46,779 bases of DNA from Cellvibrionaceae bacterium (GTDB lineage: Bacteria > Pseudomonadota > Gammaproteobacteria > Pseudomonadales > Cellvibrionaceae). The stretch lies in the NCBI GenBank assembly GCA_002707785.1, contig PANW01000032.1, forward strand, positions 1 to 46,779, read 5' to 3'. Shown piece after piece: positions 32,925 to 44,476 of this stretch; within the stretch, counting starts at the first letter, position 1; each line of letters starts with the position of its first letter. A program made the position numbers and the translations under genes. The notes under the pieces were generated by a model that saw nothing but the letters and a program-made list of their open reading frames with translations, did not search any database and was not told where the DNA came from.

Positions 32925-32954
32925 AAAAAAAAGCCGCCTTAGTAACAAGGCGGC
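32925..32954 (-). terminator. Intrinsic terminator of the TonB receptor gene
   Basis: Read leftward, GCCGCCTT and AAGGCGGC form a perfect 8-bp GC-rich stem around 6 nt and are followed by an uninterrupted run of eight T. It lies 33 bp after the receptor stop. Confidence 0.92.
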
Positions 32955-32986
32955 AAGTATGAGAGACATTCTTTCAATTACATCGT

Positions 32987-35533
32987 TTAGAAGCGAAGAG
33001 TGCCCGCTATCGTGACACTGCGCGGAGGATTGACCCCCGCGAATACTGCGCCATTAACCAGCGGCATATCTTGACCGTAGAAGATGTCGTCATCCACGTC
33101 GGTAAGGTTTTGCGCGATGATGGCAATATCCCAAGACTCACTTTCAGGTGTCAGCAAGATCGAGGCATTCACCTTGGTAGTGGAATCGGCAAGGAGCGTA
33201 TCGTCGCGATCGTCTTGACGATACATTTCATCCATGTAGATCACATCGACGTTGTAACGCAAGCCGAAGTTGCCAATCTGTTGTGTGTACTCAGCAGATA
33301 GAGTGGCCGAGAACTCAGGCGTGTTTGCACCCGCCTCTCCCTTCTGATCATTAATTCCGGCGGAAGAACAATTGGAATTGTTGAGACCAGCCGCCGCAGG
33401 ATTAGTGCCACCGTTCCACTGAGCTTCTCGGTAATCAATAAACTGAGTGTTGGTACAGGCTTGGTTGCTGAAGCTGTCGTATTCAAAATCCCCCCAGCCA
33501 AACGAGCCGCTCAACATTAAGTTTTCGGAAGCTTGCCAACGACCATCAATCTCAATGCCTTGAGTGGTCGCTTCAGCTGCGTTTTGCACTTCAAAGGTTG
33601 TTTGACCACTGAACACTGATGCTTGCAGATCATCGTACTCGGTATAGAAGTAGGCCAGATTCAATTCAGCGGAGCCATCGAGCAGAGACATTTTGGCGCC
33701 GAGTTCGAAAGTCATGACTTCTTCTTCTTCAAACTCTGCATCATCTTTGTTGTCGCTGCCTGGGGTGCCAGTGGCGAGACTCAATGGCTTACCCATGTAA
33801 AACGAGTTAAAACCACCGGCTTTAAACCCAGTGGATGCCGATGCGTAGGTCATAATATCTTCGTTGATATCGTACTGAAGGTTGAGAGACCAGGTAAAGC
33901 TTTCTTCGTCACGCTGCAGGTCATCGTATTCATGAGGGTTGAACTCTAGGAATGCCTGAGAAGCTAAAGAAGCCAGACCCGCTGCCGGCACACTGCGATT
34001 GCCCACGGTATAGGCTGGGGCCATGACCATTTGCGTGGCCTCTTTTTCTTCTTCGGTGTAGCGTAGACCAACGGTCAACCGCAGATCGTCTTCGATGTTC
34101 CAAGTCATTTGCCCGAACGCCGCCCAAGCTTCTGTGTCTTGATCAAGGGATGCGTATCGAGCAACACCATCAAGCGCACCCGGGCCACCAATGCCATCGA
34201 CCAGTGCTTGCTGACTACACGCATTGGCCAAGCTTGCAGAGCCACCGCCAGCCAATCCGGCAACATTGCCAATGGTCCCCAAAGCATCTCCCGCAACCAC
34301 AACGGCGGTTGGGTCTCCGCCCAGAGCCGTTACACCAGCGCCACAACCACCGGCGAGCAAGCCGTATACCGTCGGGATGTTTATCTGACTCAAACCATCA
34401 GTGAACAACTCTGCATCTTGGTAGTAGAGCCCAGCGATGTATTCAAAAGCACCACCGGTGTCTGACGCTAAACGCACTTCAAAACTCTTCTGCTCAAACT
34501 CTTCGTTGTCGTCAAAGCGAACCAAATTCAAGTTGGAGAAATCGGCATCGACACCACGCTCATACTCATACTCTGAATAGCCCGCAATCGCCGTTAACGT
34601 CATGCCATCGAATTCATGCTCGACGGTCAGTGAGTATTCATCAATATCGCCTTCGAACAACTGAGAAGAACCCATATCCAACACTGGATCTGTTGCGCCT
34701 ATGGAGGTTTTTCCATTCAAGCTATTCTCTGTGATAACGGCAGATAGACTATCAGGTACTTTGACCACCTCGAACGGCTGACCATTATTATCCCAATCAC
34801 CGTGTTCGTATTTAAAAGACACCATCGTATTGTCTGAAGCATCCCACTCCACGCTTACTCGGCCTGCCCACTCATCGGTCTGAGGATCATCGTCACCGCC
34901 GTAGTAATCATTATCGACCCAACCTTCTTTCATTTCACGAGTCATAAACGCCGCACGTGCGCGCACGGTATCAGACAGCGAGCCAGAGACATGACCTGAG
35001 ATTTCGGTTTCATCAAAATCTACGTTATGGCTGACGCGCAATTTGGATTCGAATTCTTCAGTAGGCTTGGCTGAGCGAATATTCAAAGCACCAGCAACGG
35101 TATTTTTACCAAATAAAGTACCCTGAGGACCGCGCAGCACTTCGACCATGCCGATATCTAAGAATGAAAAACGTGATTGCACGCCGCGACCACGATAGAC
35201 ACCATCGACAAAGGTGCCAACGGATTGCTCAAAACCCGCTTGCGTACCTGATTGGATACCACGAATGTTGATTTTATCGCCAATGGAGTCTTGCGAAATA
35301 ATAAAGTTAGGAATGTAACTGGATACGTCTTCGAAGTTCTGAATACCGGCTTCCGTTATTTTGTCACCGGACATAGCAGATACCGAGATAGGAACATCCT
35401 GAAGACTTTCTTCACGTTTTTGCGCTGTAACCACCACCTCTTCTAAGGCGAAGGTTTCAGCCGTGGTTGCCATGGAATAACTGCCCGTAGCGGCTATCAC
35501 TGCACTGAGTGCTGTTTTTTTGAAATTGTTCAT
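32987..35533 (-). CDS. TonB-dependent outer-membrane receptor (second sulfatase locus)
   Basis: An 848-residue receptor. A signal peptide is followed by the TonB box ALEEVVVTAQKREESLQDVP, a plug domain (KINIRGIQSGTQAG, VEVLRGPQGTLFGKNTVAGAL) and a large barrel ending in VTIAGTLRF. A Gly/Ala-rich insertion around residues 400-450 contains three Cys and lies in an extracellular loop. ATG 35533 has GGAGAG 7 bp upstream. It has its own terminator and an AraC gene upstream in the same direction, which may control it. The ligand is unknown but the locus again holds a sulfatase. Confidence 0.93.
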   Translation of the reverse strand: MNNFKKTALSAVIAATGSYSMATTAETFALEEVVVTAQKREESLQDVPISVSAMSGDKITEAGIQNFEDVSSYIPNFIISQDSIGDKINIRGIQSGTQAGFEQSVGTFVDGVYRGRGVQSRFSFLDIGMVEVLRGPQGTLFGKNTVAGALNIRSAKPTEEFESKLRVSHNVDFDETEISGHVSGSLSDTVRARAAFMTREMKEGWVDNDYYGGDDDPQTDEWAGRVSVEWDASDNTMVSFKYEHGDWDNNGQPFEVVKVPDSLSAVITENSLNGKTSIGATDPVLDMGSSQLFEGDIDEYSLTVEHEFDGMTLTAIAGYSEYEYERGVDADFSNLNLVRFDDNEEFEQKSFEVRLASDTGGAFEYIAGLYYQDAELFTDGLSQINIPTVYGLLAGGCGAGVTALGGDPTAVVVAGDALGTIGNVAGLAGGGSASLANACSQQALVDGIGGPGALDGVARYASLDQDTEAWAAFGQMTWNIEDDLRLTVGLRYTEEEKEATQMVMAPAYTVGNRSVPAAGLASLASQAFLEFNPHEYDDLQRDEESFTWSLNLQYDINEDIMTYASASTGFKAGGFNSFYMGKPLSLATGTPGSDNKDDAEFEEEEVMTFELGAKMSLLDGSAELNLAYFYTEYDDLQASVFSGQTTFEVQNAAEATTQGIEIDGRWQASENLMLSGSFGWGDFEYDSFSNQACTNTQFIDYREAQWNGGTNPAAAGLNNSNCSSAGINDQKGEAGANTPEFSATLSAEYTQQIGNFGLRYNVDVIYMDEMYRQDDRDDTLLADSTTKVNASILLTPESESWDIAIIAQNLTDVDDDIFYGQDMPLVNGAVFAGVNPPRSVTIAGTLRF

Positions 35534-35813
35534 CAAACTCTCCACTGATCTTTCTATTGCTATTATTTTGTTGTCAGTGCGAACACGAGATGGGGAATAG
35601 AGTTGGCTCGCGCTTCACCTCACTAGTAAATCATCTTGGAGCTAAAAATAATGCTGTCATTAAGCGCCCCGTGACTATCAATTCACGCCCAATAAAGTGC
35701 GACAAATACCAATGAAAGAAAATGACAAGCCGTGAGGTAGTGAATCGACAAGAATGAAGAAAGAAGGAAGTACGGAGAACCTAGGCGAAACTGTGGCGAG
35801 TAGAAATAAATTG

Positions 35814-36860
35814 TCAGGAGACAACCTGTGCTCGCTCTCTCTTGCGCCACTCGCCCGGCGTAGTATTGAACCAAGCTTTAAAGGCCCGAAGAAAATTGGC
35901 GGTATCACTATAGCCAATTGCCTGAGCAACAGCCCCCACAGAGAGCGCGGTTTTATCGAGATAAAAGCAAGCTTTCTTCATGCGCTTTTCACGCAATATA
36001 TCTCTAAAAACCATTTTTTCACGTTGCAGTTTCTTTTGCAGTGTACGAGGATGTATCCCCAAGACTTGAGCAATGTTCTCAATGGAACAACGCCCTGTAG
36101 GCAGCAACAGATCGACCTGCCTTGAGACTTGGGACACCACACATTGCTCTTCTAGGCTTGGTAATCCCGCCTCTATAAAACCGAATAGTATATCTCGCAA
36201 GCGTTCGTTCGCTTCAAGCGGATGATTCAACACTTCTGCGGGCATTTTTAACCCAACGAAATCTCGATCAAAGTTGCAAGGAGCTTGCAGAATACGAGTA
36301 TAGGGGCCAGGATCATTGGGTTCTTTACGATCTAAAAAAGCTTGGCTAACAGAAAAAGAATGATCCCCCAAAAAGAACTTGAGTACTTTCAGCATAAACA
36401 TCGCAGTTAAGTCGGAGAATGCCGAAAGGTCAACATCATCAGACACTGCGTGATAGAACTTCCAGTAAGCGTAACCTCGCTCTTCATGCACGATAAGATC
36501 GTAACCTTGTCCGTAAATTTCTCGATAGCGCCCCATGTTGGCCAAAGCATCGCGTAGGTTATCTGATTGTGCGCAAGCTAAAACCAAATCAATCGTGGCG
36601 ACATCAAGCGTTTCGCCTAGCCGCAAACCAAAATGATCACAGCCGCTTTCTTCAGCCGCATCATTCAATGCTGCAGCAAGGCTCTGATAGCGAATTTTGC
36701 CCTGTGGAGATTCTATGAGTTTTGAATTTATTTGATGGCGACGCAAGACGGCATCGCCATTCACCCCCATTGAAGCTGCCAAGGAGCTGAACTGCTTTAA
36801 GCTCGAAGTTGCAATCAGAGGACAATTCAATGAATCAATATGGGCGCTTAGCTCTGACAT
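35814..36860 (-). CDS. AraC-family regulator (arabinose-binding-like N-terminus)
   Basis: A 348-residue regulator. The N-terminal domain (about 20-210) resembles the Arabinose_bd family, with AAEESGCDHFGLRLGE, and GRYREIYGQGYDL followed by W-F. The C-terminal HTH covers about 250-340, with SIENIAQVLGIHPRTLQKKLQREK and VGAVAQAIGYSDTANFLRAFKAWFNTTPGEWR, the OruR/ArgR-like class. It lies 280 bp upstream of the TonB receptor and faces the same way. It is the likely local activator of the receptor and sulfatase genes, though nothing in the sequence proves the target. Confidence 0.92.
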   Translation of the reverse strand: MSELSAHIDSLNCPLIATSSLKQFSSLAASMGVNGDAVLRRHQINSKLIESPQGKIRYQSLAAALNDAAEESGCDHFGLRLGETLDVATIDLVLACAQSDNLRDALANMGRYREIYGQGYDLIVHEERGYAYWKFYHAVSDDVDLSAFSDLTAMFMLKVLKFFLGDHSFSVSQAFLDRKEPNDPGPYTRILQAPCNFDRDFVGLKMPAEVLNHPLEANERLRDILFGFIEAGLPSLEEQCVVSQVSRQVDLLLPTGRCSIENIAQVLGIHPRTLQKKLQREKMVFRDILREKRMKKACFYLDKTALSVGAVAQAIGYSDTANFLRAFKAWFNTTPGEWRKRERAQVVS

Positions 36861-37017
36861 AAATTGCCCAATGGACTGTGTTTTTCATTGTCGAAGCGAT
36901 CAAGTAAACAACAATAGCTAGGGCGCCATTTGACACCCTCAATGGGAAGCGTCGCGGCTAGGGCGAAGACGAGAACCACAGAGTTTCCCAAAAGCTCAAC
37001 GAGCATCTTAATTCCGA

Positions 37018-37290
37018 CTAACCCTGCGCCGACTTTTGTGCCTGCATGAGCGGCAACCAATGCAGGAAACCAAACAGCAGTGTGTACAGAAAGTGTCGTT
37101 CTCCTGGCAGCTTCTGCAATTTGGTTTTTAGTAGCAGATATTCGCCAACATGAGCGACGGCCAATGCCAGTGCGACATACAACAATAGGGTTTGGTGGCT
37201 GCTCAATGGCTCGACAAGAAACGACAAAGGAACCAGAGCGTAAAAAAGCACCAATCCCGTTTTCAATAGAAGCGTTAGTGTTGGACTCAT
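37018..37290 (-). CDS. DUF1145-like small membrane protein
   Basis: A 90-residue protein with three hydrophobic segments (about 5-27, 33-53, 67-80) and a KTGLVLFYALVPLSFL start. LLYVALALAVAHVGEYLLL is its central part, with a short charged loop (KLQKLPGERHF) before a last LLFGFLHWLPL segment. This is the DUF1145 pattern. Function is unknown. It precedes the AraC gene in the same direction with about 160 bp between. Confidence 0.6.
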   Translation of the reverse strand: MSPTLTLLLKTGLVLFYALVPLSFLVEPLSSHQTLLLYVALALAVAHVGEYLLLKTKLQKLPGERHFLYTLLFGFLHWLPLMQAQKSAQG

Positions 37291-37598
37291 TGGCGCGGTT
37301 ACTCCCTATTTAGGGTTTGGTTCAGCAATACCTTGGCCTAGTCGACGGAGTTGTGGAGATAGTCCGCCTTCTCGCCGATAGAGCGCTGCGTGATTGGGTC
37401 AATCCGTATCCATTAAAGATATGGATCGCTACCTATCATCAATACTATGGAATGCACTCAGGGGAGAAACCGAACTTTAGTCGGGGATTTGGGCCCTCCT
37501 TTCAACAGAGAGCCAAGCAGGAGTTTGATACGCCACATACGACAGTAAGACAGCGCTAATGTGGCGAACCATAAGAAACACTCTAACCATTCACCAAA
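37291..37598. other. Gene-free stretch before fadH
   Basis: A rightward 80-codon frame (37317-37559) is open but has no ribosome site and no recognisable family; its composition looks like chance reading of GC-richer spacer. No hairpin with a T-tract was found after the fadH stop at 37599. Sequence from here rightward is visibly more GC-rich than the sulfatase region. Confidence 0.4.
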
Positions 37599-39674
<2,076 letters not shown>

Positions 39675-39738
39675 TCAGAATTATCCACAGCCTAATCTGT
39701 CGATCGCGGACTGTCGTTAGCCTAGGCTAAGAACTCAA

Positions 39739-40338
39739 TCAGCTATCGGCCAACCACTGATGTTTGAACTTGGATAAAGACACTGGGTTAATCCCCAGAT
39801 AAGAGGCGATGTGGTATTGCGGAATACGATCAAGGTAATCGGCGAAGTTCTTAACGAATTGACGATAACGCTCTGCGGGAGACAACGTCAGTAGCTCCGC
39901 TTCTCGACGCTCGTTACGCGCTAGCAGCATCTTACAACTGTGAGTGAACAACCTCTCCCAGCTGTCACAGTGGCCGCCGCCCGTCTCAGCAAGATCGGCA
40001 GATATGGCCACCAAACGACAAGGCTCTAGCGTCTCTATGGCAAAACGACTGTGCTCATTCAATATTATTGCGGTGAGATTGCCGGCAATGTAGTTCTCGC
40101 CGTAGAAGCCTTTGTTGAGCTCTTTTCCTTCCGGTGTGATGTAAAACCAACGCACCAAACCAGAAACTATAAAATAGTGATAATAAATAGGTTCCCCTAT
40201 CGCTTGCAGACAGTGCTTTGCTGGCACGCTGATCGGTTTGAGATGAGGCTCAATGAGATTCCAATCATCTTCGGTAAAGCCGACCTGCTGATGAAACACG
40301 TCGTACACGGTTCTATGTTCTGGGTACTTGAACTGCAT
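39739..40338 (-). CDS. Crp/Fnr-like cyclic-nucleotide-binding regulator
   Basis: A 199-residue protein. A cNMP-binding jelly roll (about 30-130) includes YYHYFIVSGLVRWFYITPEGKELNKGFYGEN. A short C-terminal HTH includes IASYLGINPVSLSKFKHQW (about 178-196), shorter than in Crp itself. The phosphate-binding Arg motif is not clear, so it may bind no cAMP. ATG 40338 has GAGGAAA about 10 bp upstream; the longer TTG reading from 40365 is rejected. Its targets may be fadH or the DUF3604 genes alongside. Confidence 0.85.
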   Translation of the reverse strand: MQFKYPEHRTVYDVFHQQVGFTEDDWNLIEPHLKPISVPAKHCLQAIGEPIYYHYFIVSGLVRWFYITPEGKELNKGFYGENYIAGNLTAIILNEHSRFAIETLEPCRLVAISADLAETGGGHCDSWERLFTHSCKMLLARNERREAELLTLSPAERYRQFVKNFADYLDRIPQYHIASYLGINPVSLSKFKHQWLADS

Positions 40339-40469
40339 AGGATGGATTTCCTCAAAATTTCTCAATGCAATCCAGCTTAAAAAAATGCCAAATACCTGTC
40401 CATCCTTGTCTGCTCATATAAGACACACGATTCGCACGAACACATTAGTTAAAATCGAACAGAAACGGC

Positions 40470-40492
40470 AGAAAGGGGCTTTTCGCCCCCTC
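40470..40492 (-). terminator. Intrinsic terminator after the DUF3604 genes
   Basis: Read leftward, GGGGC and GCCCC pair around GAAAA and are followed by TTTCT. It lies directly after the stop at 40496 and closes the leftward DUF3604 group. Confidence 0.8.
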
Positions 40493-40495
40493 TGC

Positions 40496-42381
40496 TTATG
40501 GGGTGTACCAGATGGGAGAGGTGTAGGCGCGATCCTGCACGATCATCGGCGTATTGGTAGGAATGTCTTTGATATCAAAGAACGCGGCATCGTAGGCCGT
40601 CCAACGAGGCGTCGGGATTTCAATCACGCGTACGTAGTAAAATGCTCGCTGCTTTGGATCAAAATCCGGATCCTGCCATTGCACTGCCATTAGTGGTTCA
40701 CCAATGGTATTGGTGTAACTGGGCACGGCCAAATCAACGGTTGATCCCACCGCCCCATCACACTGTTGGTTGATAATAGCGCGTGCATCCGAGCAGCTGA
40801 CATCATAGACCCGCTCATGGGTTTTGCCTTTGCGATCCAACCAACCTTTGACCACTTGAATGCGATCGATATTGGGGCCTTCACTGTCACGCAGTGCGCG
40901 AATCAAAAAACTCGGCGCTTTGTCTTTGGGCGCTTGCGTTAAATCACCGCCCATGGGTACGCCACGACGATAACCTTGCGCGGCAAAATCATCGCGGTGC
41001 ACATCATCTTCATTAAAATCCCACCCCCCAAACACGCGAACCTTGAGACGATTACCGGTAGTGGCATAAGTCTCGCGTCGAGCCATCGCATCCCAGATCG
41101 CTTCCCGGGTGTTTTGCGTCGCCCACACGGCAGCCAAACCGGAGGCGCCAAAATCTCTAACCCACGACGACAGATCATCGGTCTTGCCGCGAATACCCAC
41201 CTTGGCAATACGCTCCGGGTTGGGCTCGACAAAGGGAACTTTGCTCCAGTTATTATCTTCTCGAGCACTGGGTATTGAGGTGTGGTTGTCGGTACTGCCA
41301 ATCATGCCAAACTTGAATGGATTAGCACCCAGTTTCTTTTCTTGCCGCAAGCCTTCTCTCAATGCAGAGCGGGCATACTCCTTGGGCAACATATCGTCAG
41401 TCTTCGGAAACTTACCGCTGAGATTTCCTCTATCGACGGTTTCGAAATCGGCAAAGTCATCATTCGGAGAAAGCTTGGGGTGAGCTTCTCCATCGCCTTT
41501 TTGTTGCGTCACCTCATAGAGAGGTTCCCAACGACTGCGCATTTCTGCGTAGGCTTTGGTGAGTCTTTTTCCGTCATAGGTTTTGGTATCAAACATCAAC
41601 CCGTTGGAATAATTACCGTTGTGAGGAATCGCCATCACCTGACCATTGGTTTTATCTTCATAGTCTTTCAAATACCGCCAAAGGTCTTCTGGATCCACTG
41701 AATCGTACTGAGAATAAGGTAAGACCTGACTGGTGCGAGTCCATCATCACGGAAAATAACCACTCGGTGCAGATTGTTGCCAGATGGATGTGACGTCCAT
41801 TCAAAACCGTGGAACGTGGTAAAGACTCTAGGCTGATAATACTTATCCGCGTTTTCGACCACCTTCGCCCATACGCTCTGAGTCATTTTGGGTTCGTTGA
41901 TCAAATCAACATTGTCCGCCTGTAGCCATTCCAGAAAGGCGTCGTAACCCTTGCCCGCCTTGGTCATGTCGTGCCACTTTTTACCCGTTTTATTGGCCAG
42001 AATAAGCGGATCAGATCGACGAATATAATCCGCCAAGCCTAGATTTTCGGCGTGATCGGCCACCACGATAAAATCCAGCGGACGCACGAGCTTGAATTGC
42101 CAGCCAAGATGAGTATTAACTCTCTCTCCACGGGCCGCGCGATAGGCAACATCCGGGCCTAGAGACGCGCCCACCATTCCCACATCAGATGACCAAGCGG
42201 TGTGCAAATGCGTGTCGCCAAAGTACACATTCATCGGGTGGTGTTGATCCACGTAGGGGGAGTACTGTCTTTCCGTCTGACTATAATCTTGTTTTTCCGC
42301 CATGGGCGCGGCTGCGAATACTGACGCGGCCATTACTGGCGCCAAGGCTGCAAGCGCTCCTAATGCTTGTTTGAATTTCAT
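40496..42381 (-). pseudogene. DUF3604 protein 1, interrupted by a frameshift
   Basis: The first part (42381 to about 41730) has a signal peptide (ends VFA), GDTHLHTAWSSD, VVADHAEN, HGFEWTSHPSG and NLHRVV, then leaves frame after RDDGLAPVR. The second part (from about 41725) continues as VLPYSQYDSVDPEDLW in the other frame, then IPHNGNYSNG, VTQQKGDGEA, GSTDNHTS and NTREAIWDAMARRETYATTG. Aligned to the two neighbours, one missing or extra base near 41725-41735 restores a protein of about 628 residues. All metal-site motifs survive, so this may be a recent inactivation or a sequencing error. Position and direction are the same as its two paralogues. Confidence 0.85.
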
Positions 42382-42459
42382 GGTACATCTCCTTGCCTAT
42401 CAACCGCTCTCGTGCACACCAGTATAGAATACCGCTCAACATTTGCTGTTAGGTGCGGC

Positions 42460-44292
42460 TCAAGGCGTATACCAGATCGGGGAAGAATAGGCCCGCTCTT
42501 GATGAGTCGCCGGTTGTCCCGTCTCTTTATTATCTACCCCCAGGGCCATTGCATCCCACATGGAATATCTGGGTGTGGGTATTTCTAATACTCGGGTGTA
42601 GTAGAAGGCGCTTTGACTGGCGTCGAAATCCGGATCTCGCCAAACCGCTGACAGCTGAGTCGCGCCGATGCTGTTGGTATAGGTTCCCGTCTCTAAATCA
42701 ACCGTGTTGCCCACTGCTGGTAAACGCCCATCAGATTTCAGCTTGCGTTCATCAGACCAAGCCACGTTGTAGATTTTTTCGTGACTTTGGCCTTGACTGT
42801 CCAACCAACCTTTCACCACTTGAACTCGATCAAGATTGCCACTGTCGGGGTCTTTGACGCTGTGGATTAAAAAAGAAGGTGCCTTGTTGCTGCGGGTCAA
42901 GTCTCCCCCCATAGGCACGCCTTTTTTGTAACCCACTTTGCCAATGTCTTTGGCTTTTGCATCGCGTTGCTTAAACTTAAATCCGCCAAAGAAACGCAAC
43001 TGAATACGAGGGCCGCTGGTGGCGTAGACTTCTTTGCGCATAAAGGCTTCGAACAATGATTCACGGGTGTTCTCTTCTGCCCAAACTGCCGCCAAGCCTG
43101 CGGCGGACATTCCAAACATGTCATCCGTACCCGGTAAAATCCCTTGCCTGCGATTTTCTGGGGTCGAATCGTAGGCAAATTTCCCCCAGAAGTTGTCTTC
43201 CTCCGCCGAGGCCATACCGCTATGAGAATCAGTGGAGCCGATAAAACCTACCTTAAACGGATTGGTACCCAGCGTTGCTTCCAGTTCAAGACCGGTACGC
43301 AAGGCTCGACGCCCGTAGTCACCCTCTTTTACCGTCGACCGAACCTCTTCGCCACGAGCTGCTGCAGCGGCATCCAGTAGATGGTCGTAGGTGGAGAAAT
43401 CGGCAAACTCATCGTCGGGGGATAGTTTTGGATGAGTTTCAGAATCTCCCTTAATCTGCGTGACTTCATACAACGGCTCCCAACGCATCCGAGTCTTCGC
43501 ATAGCTTTCAGTGATGGGATCGCCTTTAAAATCATTGCGAGAAAACATCATGCCATTGGAGACGTTGCCGTTATGAGGAATGGCCACCAGTTTCGCCCCC
43601 GTCTTCTGCTCGGTTTCTCCCATCCACCGCCAAAGGTCTTCCGGATCGCTACTGTCGAGTGCCGAATAAGGGACAAACTGATTGGCTTTATCGGCACCAT
43701 CACGGGTAAACACGACCCGGTGCAAATTGGAGGCATTGGGAAACGATGTCCACTCCCAACCAATTATGGCGGAGAATTTTCCCGGTTCGTTGTATTTTTC
43801 TGCCGCGTCTATCTGTAACGCCCAAGCTGAGGTACGAACCTTATCCGTCAGAAACGGAGCGTAGGGTTTGTTGTCATTCACCGTACCGACCAACTCCAAG
43901 GCCGCCTGCCGCTGTTTGCCGTCATTAAACAAAGACACCAAACGCTGCCCAAACTCGGTGTCTACCAGTGACTTTTCTTTGCGAGAAAAGAGACGCAGAG
44001 GAACGGTCATGTATTCAGCGTGGTCAGCGACGACCAAAAAATCCAACGGTGTATTGATTCGAATCCGAGTGCGATTGGCAGCATTGATCACCGGCAACCC
44101 TTTGGCGTAGCGATAAGCCACATCGGGAGTCGCCGTAGAGTTTTGAAAGAAGTAGGCATCCATAGAGTGAGCAGTATGTAAATGTGTGTCACCCCAATAG
44201 AGATTTCGCTCCTGCGCTACCGCTGCAACATTATTTAGGGCTAACAGCGCCGTTGCCAAAACACCGGCCTGTGACCAAATCGAGGGAATCAT
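42460..44292 (-). CDS. DUF3604 protein 2, secreted PHP-like metalloprotein
   Basis: A 610-residue protein with a signal peptide ending VAQ. YWGDTHLHTAHSMD gives an HxH pair and VVADHAEYM an Asp-His pair, followed by GWEWTSFPNASNLHRVV, IPHNGNVSNG, VTQIKGDSET and GSTDSHSG (Asp-x-His), the spacing of a PHP-superfamily trinuclear site. ENTRESLFEAFMRKEVYATSGPRIQLRFF is the strongest DUF3604 signature. The C-terminal beta-rich part ends in ERAYSSPIWYTP, also conserved. AGGAG lies 6 bp before ATG 44292, excluding a longer start. Members are thought to be phosphoesterase-like hydrolases, but no substrate is established. It is the middle of three tandem paralogues. Confidence 0.93.
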   Translation of the reverse strand: MIPSIWSQAGVLATALLALNNVAAVAQERNLYWGDTHLHTAHSMDAYFFQNSTATPDVAYRYAKGLPVINAANRTRIRINTPLDFLVVADHAEYMTVPLRLFSRKEKSLVDTEFGQRLVSLFNDGKQRQAALELVGTVNDNKPYAPFLTDKVRTSAWALQIDAAEKYNEPGKFSAIIGWEWTSFPNASNLHRVVFTRDGADKANQFVPYSALDSSDPEDLWRWMGETEQKTGAKLVAIPHNGNVSNGMMFSRNDFKGDPITESYAKTRMRWEPLYEVTQIKGDSETHPKLSPDDEFADFSTYDHLLDAAAAARGEEVRSTVKEGDYGRRALRTGLELEATLGTNPFKVGFIGSTDSHSGMASAEEDNFWGKFAYDSTPENRRQGILPGTDDMFGMSAAGLAAVWAEENTRESLFEAFMRKEVYATSGPRIQLRFFGGFKFKQRDAKAKDIGKVGYKKGVPMGGDLTRSNKAPSFLIHSVKDPDSGNLDRVQVVKGWLDSQGQSHEKIYNVAWSDERKLKSDGRLPAVGNTVDLETGTYTNSIGATQLSAVWRDPDFDASQSAFYYTRVLEIPTPRYSMWDAMALGVDNKETGQPATHQERAYSSPIWYTP

Positions 44293-44476
44293 TGGAACTC
44301 CTAATTGAATGAAAGGTCGCCGCCGCACACTCTCGCCTTAGCGCCAAACCTGAACGCCATGCGCAACAAAGACACCTCAACGGCCTTATAAACAGCCTCG
44401 CTAAATCGTTCACAAGGGCGAGCTTTTGATTGATGGCGTTGTCGTGATTACCTCTCAGCCAAAAACTCTGAGCTAG

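Noticed and set aside
36848-37060. A 70-codon leftward open frame between the AraC gene and DUF1145
   Set aside because: It overlaps both neighbours, lacks a ribosome site and resembles no family; only its first half is hydrophobic.
37317-37559. An 80-codon rightward frame before fadH
   Set aside because: It has no start signal and no family; it probably reads open by chance in spacer DNA.
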